5,026 bases of DNA, from the NCBI GenBank assembly GCA_007280315.1, contig QYQC01000084.1, positions 1-5,026 on the forward strand. Direction: 5' to 3'. This stretch comes from Betaproteobacteria bacterium (lineage in GTDB: Bacteria; Pseudomonadota; Gammaproteobacteria; Burkholderiales; SG8-39). The position numbers and the translations under genes are program-made. Each line of letters begins with the position of its first letter. The stretch's first letter is position 1. The notes below the pieces were generated by a model. That model was not told the origin of the DNA and did no database searches. It saw only the letters and a program-made list of their open reading frames with translations. Positions 1 through 5,026 of the stretch are shown in pieces.

Positions 1-402
1 AATATTCTGCTGGCGGCGCACGGCCCGATACTGCTCGACGCCGAATGCGCCTGGTACGGCGACCCGGCATTCGACCTTGCTTTCTGCCTCAACCATATGC
101 TGCTGAAATGCCTGTGGCGGCCGCAGTGGCGCGCGCAGTATCTCGACTGCTACGACGCACTCGCATCGACTTACCTCGAGCGCGTCAACTGGGAGCCGCG
201 AGCGGCGATCGAGGCGCGCGTGGCGCATTTGCTGCCCGGACTATTTCTCGGGCGCGTGGACGGCAAGTCGCCTGCAGAGTACCTAACCGAGGAGCGCGAC
301 AAGGATCGCGTGCGCCGCGTCGCACGCGGCTTTCTGCTGCAACCGGTCGATCGGCTCGAAGCCATACGCGATGCATGGAATACCGAACTTCAGAGCACAT
401 AG
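1..402 (+). CDS. APH-family phosphotransferase (small-molecule kinase), C-terminal 133 residues, 5' end outside window
   Basis: Reading frame 1 is open from the left edge to a TAG at 400-402. The visible protein starts NILL, which fits the Asn of the HxDxxxxN catalytic loop of the APH/choline-kinase fold. It continues with PILLDAE, whose Asp13 corresponds to the metal-binding Asp of the DFG-like position, and then WYGDPAFDLAF, the typical GDPxxDLA segment. These kinases transfer phosphate from ATP to a hydroxyl on a small molecule such as an aminoglycoside, choline, homoserine or methylthioribose. The acceptor cannot be read from this C-terminal part, and resistance should not be assumed. The N-terminal ATP-binding lobe is missing because of the window edge, not because of a visible lesion. 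The next gene, on the same strand 118 bp downstream, encodes a divergent enolase, so a shared pathway is possible. The fold call is solid; the substrate is unknown. Confidence 0.78.
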   Translation, partial: NILLAAHGPILLDAECAWYGDPAFDLAFCLNHMLLKCLWRPQWRAQYLDCYDALASTYLERVNWEPRAAIEARVAHLLPGLFLGRVDGKSPAEYLTEERDKDRVRRVARGFLLQPVDRLEAIRDAWNTELQST

Positions 403-416
403 CAATTGTTGCAGAA

Positions 417-496
417 TGTCATTCCGAGCGTAGCGAGAAATCTGCTTTTGATTTATACAAGAAGCAGATTCCTCGGCGTACCGCCTCGGAATGACA
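417..496 (+). repeat. Palindromic dispersed repeat, copy 1 (80 bp)
   Basis: This is an imperfect palindrome bounded by TGTCATTCCGAG (417-428) and CTCGGAATGACA (485-496), a perfect 12-bp outer stem. An inner stem pairs 434-447 with 462-475 (AAGCAGATTCCTCG arm), with one A/C mismatch at 438/471. The 5' arm has a short 5-base spacer between outer and inner blocks. The 3' arm spacer holds a small side hairpin, GGCG-TAC-CGCC (475-485). The element begins 14 nt after the kinase stop and ends 24 nt before the enolase ATG. Two more copies lie at 3086-3166 and 4173-4277. There is no coding potential, so it is a REP/MITE-like element whose RNA would fold into a long hairpin. Confidence 0.93.
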
Positions 497-520
497 GCAG
501 TTCTTGAAATGGACAATTAG

Positions 521-1801
521 ATGCCCGATACAACCATCATCAACGTACGCGGCCGCAGAGTGTGGGACTCGCGCGGGCGACCGACCGTCGAAGCGGAGGT
601 TCATCTCGCCTGCGGCGCGAGCGGGCGCGCGATCGCGCCCGCGGGCGCGTCGCGCGGCACACGCGAAGCCGTCGATTTGCGCGACGCCGGTGGACTTGGC
701 GTGAGCGCAGCAGTCGCCAATATCAATGGCGCCATCGCCGGCGCGCTCGCCGGCATGAACGCGGCCACGCAGGAAGAAATCGACCGCGCAATGATCGCGC
801 TCGATGGCACGCCGAACAAGGCGCGGCTCGGGGCGAACGCCACCGTCGCCGTATCCCTCGCCGTGCTGCAGGCGACGGCGCGCGCGCACCAGCTGCCGCT
901 GTTCCTCTACCTGGCAGATGGACGGCCGATCCGCCTGCCGCTGCCGGAGATCCAGATTTTCGGCGGCGGCGCACACGCCGGCCGGCGCATCGACATCCAG
1001 GATCTGATGGTAATGGCGCTCAGCGCAGGGACGTTCGACGAGGCGCTGGAGATGACGGCGCGCGTGTATCAGGCGGCGGGCGAGCTCATGCGCGACTCGG
1101 GCAGGCTGCACGGGGTCGCCGACGAAGGCGGCTGGTGGCCCGAATTCGCCAGCAACGAGGAAGCGATCGAAACGCTGCTGCGCGCAATCGAGCGCGCCGG
1201 CTTCGTGCCCGGCGATGAAATTGCCATTTCACTCGACATCGCCGCCTCCGAATTCGGTGCCGGCGGTGGCTACCGCCTGGGGTTGGACGGCAAGAGTTTG
1301 GACAGCGACGGCATGTGCGACCTGGTCATCGGCTGGCTTGCGCGTTACCCCATCATCTCGGTCGAAGATCCGTTGGCCGAGGACGACCGCGAAGGCATGA
1401 TGCGCTTCACCGCCGCGGTCGGAGACCAGGTGCAGATCATCGGCGACGATTACCTGACCACCAGCGCGGCGCGCGTGCGCGATGCGATCACCGACCGCGC
1501 CTGCAACGCCGTGCTGCTCAAACCGAACCAATGCGGCACGGTGAGCGAAACGCGCGCCGCGCTGGATCTGGCCAAGGCCGCCGGCTGGGGCTGCATCGTC
1601 TCGGCGCGCTCCGGCGAAACCGAGGACGTGAGCATCGTGCACCTCGCCACCGGCTGGGACGCAGGCCAGCTCAAGGTCGGCTCGTTCGCGCGCGGCGAGC
1701 GCATGGCGAAATGGAACGAGGCGCTGCGCATCGAAGAGATGCTCGGCGCGCGCGCGCGCTTTGCCGGGCGCGGAGCGCTGCCGTTGAAGAATTCCTACTG
1801 A
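521..1801 (+). CDS. eno: Divergent enolase (phosphopyruvate hydratase family), 426 aa
   Basis: Canonical enolase interconverts 2-phosphoglycerate and phosphoenolpyruvate in the cytosol, using Mg2+. The length matches the family (E. coli 432 aa). Recognisable blocks in order are DSRGRPTVEAEVHL (16-29), the GAS loop (Ser44), LDGTPNK (94-100), GGGAHA (His152), IDIQDLM (157-163), DEGG (201-204), LDIAASEF (238-245), VEDPL (281-285), GDD (308-310), LLKPNQ (332-337) and ARSGETED (362-369). Metal ligands Asp239, Glu282 and Asp309, general base Lys334, Arg363, Ser364 and Lys385 are kept. Several near-invariant positions differ: the His of SHRSGETED is Ala362, the catalytic Glu after IQ is Asp161, DSRGN is DSRGR and GDEGG is ADEGG. 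It is therefore probably a specialised paralogue, and housekeeping activity is uncertain. The ATG at 521 has a weak GGA at 511-513 and fits the usual N-terminus. It may be co-transcribed with the upstream kinase through a palindromic repeat. Confidence 0.9.
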   Translation: MPDTTIINVRGRRVWDSRGRPTVEAEVHLACGASGRAIAPAGASRGTREAVDLRDAGGLGVSAAVANINGAIAGALAGMNAATQEEIDRAMIALDGTPNKARLGANATVAVSLAVLQATARAHQLPLFLYLADGRPIRLPLPEIQIFGGGAHAGRRIDIQDLMVMALSAGTFDEALEMTARVYQAAGELMRDSGRLHGVADEGGWWPEFASNEEAIETLLRAIERAGFVPGDEIAISLDIAASEFGAGGGYRLGLDGKSLDSDGMCDLVIGWLARYPIISVEDPLAEDDREGMMRFTAAVGDQVQIIGDDYLTTSAARVRDAITDRACNAVLLKPNQCGTVSETRAALDLAKAAGWGCIVSARSGETEDVSIVHLATGWDAGQLKVGSFARGERMAKWNEALRIEEMLGARARFAGRGALPLKNSY

Positions 1802-1824
1802 GAATTGCGCCACCGGTTACCGCC

Positions 1825-1913
1825 CACCCTCACCCCAACCCTCTCCCGCCCAAGCGGGAGAGGGGGTATTCTCCCTCGCCCCCGGACACGGGGGAGAGGG
1901 CTGGGGGCGAGGC
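1825..1913 (+). repeat. CCCTCACCCC-type palindromic intergenic repeat (about 89 bp)
   Basis: The left arm CCTCACCCCAACCCTCTCCC is answered by an imperfect inverse arm (GGGAGAGGGCTGGGGGCGAGG) ending near 1912. Inside are two hairpins. The first is a perfect 11-bp stem, CCCTCTCCCGC (1839-1849) with GCGGGAGAGGG (1854-1864). The second pairs 1873-1883 with 1890-1900, with one G/A mismatch. Repeats of this CCCTCACCCC/GGGAGAGGG style are common between genes in many GC-rich proteobacteria (family knowledge). It is unrelated in sequence to the TGTCATTCCGAG elements elsewhere in the window. It starts 23 nt after the enolase stop. Confidence 0.88.
1839..1864 (+). terminator. Possible hairpin terminator or 3'-end-protecting stem-loop after the enolase gene
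   Basis: An 11-bp perfect GC-rich stem with a four-base CCAA loop lies 37 nt beyond the enolase stop. No U-tract follows, so it is not a canonical intrinsic terminator. It could instead slow 3' exonucleases or act with Rho. The hairpin is part of the larger dispersed repeat, so a terminator role is only inferred from position. Confidence 0.3.
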
Positions 1914-2090
1914 GCGGGTTTCGGGCAGCATGCGGCCCGCGCGCCGAGCGGCGTCCCCATGCAGGGGGACGTGCGCACTGCAAGTGAGGGGGCGCGCGTC
2001 GGAAGAAATGTAATGCCAATGCGTAGTCTTCATCTTCCCGTTCAGCGTCGCTCATGGGGCAAACAACCGGCATCGCACATCGAGCCACGT

Positions 2091-2096
2091 TATAAT
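2091..2096 (+). promoter_or_regulatory. Likely sigma70 -10 box (TATAAT) for the transporter gene
   Basis: A perfect TATAAT hexamer sits 38 bp before the ATG at 2135, in the context GTTATAATTCGC. Transcription would start near 2103 and leave a leader of about 30 nt. No good TTGACA match is found 16-18 bp upstream (2067-2074 reads CCGGCATC), so either the -35 is weak or an activator helps. Position and the local drop in GC support the call; it is not proven by sequence alone. Confidence 0.5.
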
Positions 2097-2134
2097 TCGC
2101 TCGCTTTGAAAAAGACAACCCAAACCCTGCAGCT

Positions 2135-3055
2135 ATGAGCGGGGCAACGCAGGCACGACCGCACGCGCTACGTGGCATCCTGATGATCATGACGGCGGTG
2201 GCCCTGTTCACCGTCATGGATTCGATGGCCAAGTACCTGTCGCACTTCTATCCCGTGCCCGGCATCGTCTGGGCACGCTACGCCTTTCATCTGCTGTTCG
2301 TGGTCATGATCCTCGGTCCGCGGATGAAACTCGGCCTGGTGCGCACCAAACACCTCGGACTGCAGATCGTGCGCGGTACCCTGCTCGCCGCCTCGAGCAT
2401 GTTGTTTTTCAGCGCGCTCAAATTCATGCCGATGGCGGAAGCGTCGTCGATCTCCTTCGTCGCGCCCATGCTGGTCACGTTGCTGGGCGTCATCCTGTTG
2501 AAAGAGAAAGTCGAGCCGGCGCGCTGGGTGGCGGTGGCGGCCGGCTTCATCGGCGTGCTGATCATCATCCGCCCGGGCAGCGGCATATTTGCCTGGGTCG
2601 CGCTGCTGCCGCTCGCAACCGCGGCCAGCTTTGCCAGCTACCAGATCCTGACGCGCAAACTTGCCGGCGTCGACAATCCCTACACGTCGCTGTTCTACTC
2701 CGGGCTGATCGGCACCGTGCTGCTGGCGGCGGTGCTGCCGTTTCAATGGACCACGCCGACGACCCTGGCGCACGCGCTGATGCTGCCGGCGATCGGCTTC
2801 ATCGGCGGCTTGAGTCACCTGATCCTGATCCGCGCCTACGACCAGGCGGCGGTGTCGACCCTGGCGCCGTTCACCTATACGCAGCTGATCTGGGTCACCC
2901 TGAGCGGGTATCTGGTATTCGGTGATTTTCCCGACAACTGGTCGCTCGTCGGCATCGCCGTCATCATGGCCAGCGGTATTTACATCGCCACCCATCAGCA
3001 GCTGTCGGAACGGCAGCAGCGCGCCGAGTTGCAGCAGAGCGCGCCCGGGGGTTAA
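2135..3055 (+). CDS. EamA/DMT-superfamily inner-membrane transporter, 306 aa
   Basis: This is a complete gene for a ten-helix drug/metabolite transporter made of two EamA repeats. Hydrophobic segments lie at about residues 13-33, 43-61, 78-95, 102-122, 129-146 (repeat 1) and 150-172, 184-202, 211-231, 238-262, 268-286 (repeat 2). Typical features are the early FTVMDSMAKYL stretch, WARYAFHLL in helix 2, the helix 4-5 segment ending LLKEKVEPARW, and the equivalent APFTYTQLIWVTLSGYLVFGDFPD near the C-terminus. The C-terminal tail (287-306) is Gln/Glu-rich and cytosolic in a ten-helix model. Family members export amino acids, nucleotides, drugs or other metabolites; the substrate is not predictable here. 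No clear Shine-Dalgarno precedes the ATG at 2135. A start further in would cut into or remove helix 1, so this start is kept. The gene appears to be a single unit under the promoter at 2091 and converges on fcl. Confidence 0.93.
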   Translation: MSGATQARPHALRGILMIMTAVALFTVMDSMAKYLSHFYPVPGIVWARYAFHLLFVVMILGPRMKLGLVRTKHLGLQIVRGTLLAASSMLFFSALKFMPMAEASSISFVAPMLVTLLGVILLKEKVEPARWVAVAAGFIGVLIIIRPGSGIFAWVALLPLATAASFASYQILTRKLAGVDNPYTSLFYSGLIGTVLLAAVLPFQWTTPTTLAHALMLPAIGFIGGLSHLILIRAYDQAAVSTLAPFTYTQLIWVTLSGYLVFGDFPDNWSLVGIAVIMASGIYIATHQQLSERQQRAELQQSAPGG

Positions 3056-3085
3056 AGGTTAATGCGGAACGCTAGCGTCAGAACT

Positions 3086-3166
3086 TGTCATTCCGAGCGG
3101 GGCGAGGAATCTGCTTTCGACTGAAGCGAGAAGCAGATTCCTCGGGCTCACGCCCTCGGAATGACA
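3086..3166 (+). repeat. Palindromic dispersed repeat, copy 2 (81 bp)
   Basis: Same architecture as copy 1: outer arms TGTCATTCCGAG (3086-3097) and CTCGGAATGACA (3155-3166). The inner stem is a perfect 14 bp, CGAGGAATCTGCTT (3103-3116) with AAGCAGATTCCTCG (3131-3144). The short-spacer arm is on the left. The right-arm spacer forms GGGC-TCAC-GCCC (3144-3155). It lies between convergent genes, 30 nt after the transporter stop and 20 nt from the fcl stop, where a long symmetrical hairpin could end transcription from both sides. It has no T-run, so that role is only inferred. Confidence 0.93.
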
Positions 3167-3186
3167 CCGCATATTGCGTTCCGCCC

Positions 3187-4146
<960 letters not shown>

Positions 4147-4172
4147 CAGGCAATCACTGAGAAGCCCAACAC

Positions 4173-4277
4173 TGTCATTCCGAGGCCCCCTCGACTATGC
4201 TCGGGGCAGGCTCCGGCCGAGGAATCTGCTTTTTCAATCCGCAATGAAGCAGATTCCTCGCGTTGCTCGGAATGACA
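4173..4277 (-). repeat. Palindromic dispersed repeat, copy 3 (105 bp), inverted relative to copies 1 and 2
   Basis: Outer arms TGTCATTCCGAG (4173-4184) and CTCGGAATGACA (4266-4277) enclose a perfect 14-bp inner stem, 4218-4231 with 4247-4260. Here the long spacer (about 33 bases, 4185-4217) is on the left, with CCCC (4187-4190) facing GGGG (4203-4206) and a GGCTCCGGCC stretch after it. The short spacer is on the right. Read on the minus strand, the element therefore matches the orientation of copies 1 and 2. It fills most of the gmd-fcl gap, starting 15 nt past the gmd stop. A long hairpin here could reduce read-through into fcl or mark a processing site; this is inference. Confidence 0.92.
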
Positions 4278-4292
4278 ACCATGCGTGCGCCG

Positions 4293-5026
4293 TCACTCAT
4301 GGCGATCGAAGGTTTTGTGCCCGTGGCTCTTCACCAGCGCGTCGCGCTCGGCCGAGCGCAGGTCCTCGCGCACCATCTCAATGACGAGTTCGCCGAATTT
4401 GACTTTCGGCACCCAGCCAAGCCTGGTTTTGGCTTTGGTCGCATCGCCCAGCAGCGAATCCACTTCGGTCGGGCGGAAGTAGCGCGGATCGACGGCGACG
4501 ATGCAGCGGCCGGCATGATCGTAGCCTTTCTCCTCCTTGCCCTTCCCTTTCCAGTTGAGCTCCATGCCGAGTTCGCTCGCGGCGGCGGCGACGAATTCGC
4601 GTACGCTGTGCTGCTCGCCGGTGGCGATGACGAAATCCTCCGGCTGCGGCTGCTGCAGCATCAGCCACATCGCCTCGACGAAATCGCGCGCATGCCCCCA
4701 GTCGCGTTTGGCGTTGAAGTTGCCGAGGTAGAGGCAGTCCTGCAGTCCGAGTTTGATCCGCGCCAGCGCGCGCGTGATCTTGCGCGTGACGAAGGTTTCG
4801 CCGCGCACCGGAGATTCGTGATTGAACAGAATGCCGTTGCAGGCGTAGATGCCGTAGGCCTCGCGGCAGTTGACCGTGATCCAGTCGGCATGGAGCTGGC
4901 CACCGCGGTAGGGACGGGGCGGGTAGAACGCGGTGGTTTGGGTCTGCGGGGCCTCCCGCACCATGCCGTAGGGTTCGGGGGGGGCCGCCTGGTGGAAGCG
5001 CGTCCTCTTTTCCTTGTCTCTTATTC
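4293..5026 (-). CDS. gmd: GDP-mannose 4,6-dehydratase, C-terminal about 244 residues; 5' end outside window and damaged near the edge
   Basis: Gmd converts GDP-D-mannose to GDP-4-keto-6-deoxy-D-mannose, the first step toward GDP-L-fucose, and feeds Fcl encoded just downstream. The frame is open from the right edge to TGA at 4293-4295. An ATG at 4964 is internal, because Gmd-like sequence (TRFHQA..E.YG) continues upstream of it to the edge. Family blocks include WITVN, YACNGILFNHESPVRGETFVTRKI, LYLGN, RDWGHA, QPEDFVIATG, VDPRYFRPTEVDSLLGD, LGW and LLKSHG-like VKSHGH near the C-terminus. Close to the edge the catalytic region is abnormal. The expected STSE reads APPE (catalytic Thr to Pro), and YAVAK reads YRGGQ (catalytic Lys to Gln). 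The latter is explained by an extra C near 4907 and a missing A near 4898, which cancel. Poor terminal sequence is more likely than a true mutant enzyme. Family assignment is certain. Confidence 0.95.
   Translation of the reverse strand, partial: IRDKEKRTRFHQAAPPEPYGMVREAPQTQTTAFYPPRPYRGGQLHADWITVNCREAYGIYACNGILFNHESPVRGETFVTRKITRALARIKLGLQDCLYLGNFNAKRDWGHARDFVEAMWLMLQQPQPEDFVIATGEQHSVREFVAAAASELGMELNWKGKGKEEKGYDHAGRCIVAVDPRYFRPTEVDSLLGDATKAKTRLGWVPKVKFGELVIEMVREDLRSAERDALVKSHGHKTFDRHE

Larger units (their letters stand above)
1802..2134. other. 333-bp intergenic region between the enolase homologue and the transporter gene
   Basis: No credible gene was found here on either strand; the short open frames lack family resemblance and run through repeat DNA. 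The first third is the palindromic repeat at 1825-1913. Further on is a small perfect inverted repeat, CGTCCCC (1952-1958) with GGGGACG (1965-1971) around a six-base loop, which has no T-run and no assigned role. The final part, about 2020-2134, is less GC-rich and carries a TATAAT box at 2091-2096, consistent with a promoter for the transporter. The whole reads as enolase 3' end plus transporter promoter region. Confidence 0.75.

Noticed and set aside
1..402. Calling the left-edge gene an aminoglycoside resistance determinant
   Set aside because: Only the generic C-terminal APH fold is visible. The family includes many metabolic kinases, and the enolase neighbour argues for metabolism rather than resistance.
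454..459. TATACA as a -10 box for the enolase gene inside repeat copy 1
   Set aside because: It lies in the variable loop of the palindrome, copies 2 and 3 do not keep it, and no reasonable -35 is found upstream.
419..1111. A 230-codon minus-strand open frame opposite the enolase gene
   Set aside because: It is antisense to a clear enolase-family gene, begins inside the repeat, and has the Arg/Ala/His-rich composition typical of complementary-frame artefacts.
2168..2995. A 275-codon minus-strand open frame opposite the transporter
   Set aside because: It is highly enriched in Asp, Gln, His and Arg, the expected antisense image of hydrophobic membrane codons. The plus strand has a convincing ten-helix transporter.
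4293..4964. Treating the ATG at 4962-4964 as the true gmd start
   Set aside because: Gmd-like residues continue in frame upstream of it to the window edge, and the Rossmann nucleotide-binding domain would be missing. The Met probably replaces a Lys in the YGK-type segment.

Overview
The window is a GC-rich stretch of bacterial chromosome (GC roughly 60-65% by eye). It is densely coded, with a TATAAT-type -10 box and several families of dispersed palindromic repeats. Protein style and repeats suggest a proteobacterium, plausibly a betaproteobacterium or an uncultured relative. That placement is inference; there is no rRNA or marker gene here to settle it.

Layout. Positions 1-402 (+) hold the C-terminal part of an aminoglycoside-phosphotransferase-fold (APH) small-molecule kinase, cut by the left edge. 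It is followed at 521-1801 (+) by a full-length but strongly divergent enolase homologue. A 333-bp non-coding gap (1802-2134) contains a CCCTCACCCC-type palindromic repeat and a likely promoter -10 box. This leads to a complete ten-helix EamA/DMT-family membrane transporter at 2135-3055 (+). On the opposite strand, converging on the transporter, are fcl (GDP-L-fucose synthase, 3187-4146) and, upstream of it, the 3' part of gmd (GDP-mannose 4,6-dehydratase, 4293 to the right edge). Gmd and Fcl catalyse the two consecutive steps from GDP-D-mannose to GDP-L-fucose, so the right half is a nucleotide-sugar module, probably serving exopolysaccharide, O-antigen or glycan synthesis.

The most notable non-coding structure is a family of three imperfect palindromes of 80, 81 and 105 bp (417-496, 3086-3166, 4173-4277). 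They share a 12-bp outer arm and a 14-bp inner arm. Each lies 14-30 nt beyond a stop codon, and each has the same polarity relative to the gene upstream of it. An unrelated palindromic repeat sits 23 nt beyond the enolase stop, so every gene 3' end in the window is bordered by a palindrome.

Two protein-level points deserve attention. The enolase homologue has lost the active-site His of the SHRSGETED motif (Ala here), has Asp in place of the catalytic Glu of the IQE motif, and deviates at several other signature positions, suggesting a changed substrate. The right end of gmd carries what look like two compensating single-base indels across the YxxxK catalytic motif plus many substitutions, most simply low-quality sequence at a contig end.

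No convincing new multi-gene system is present. The best candidates for something undescribed are the kinase/divergent-enolase pair and the polar palindrome family.
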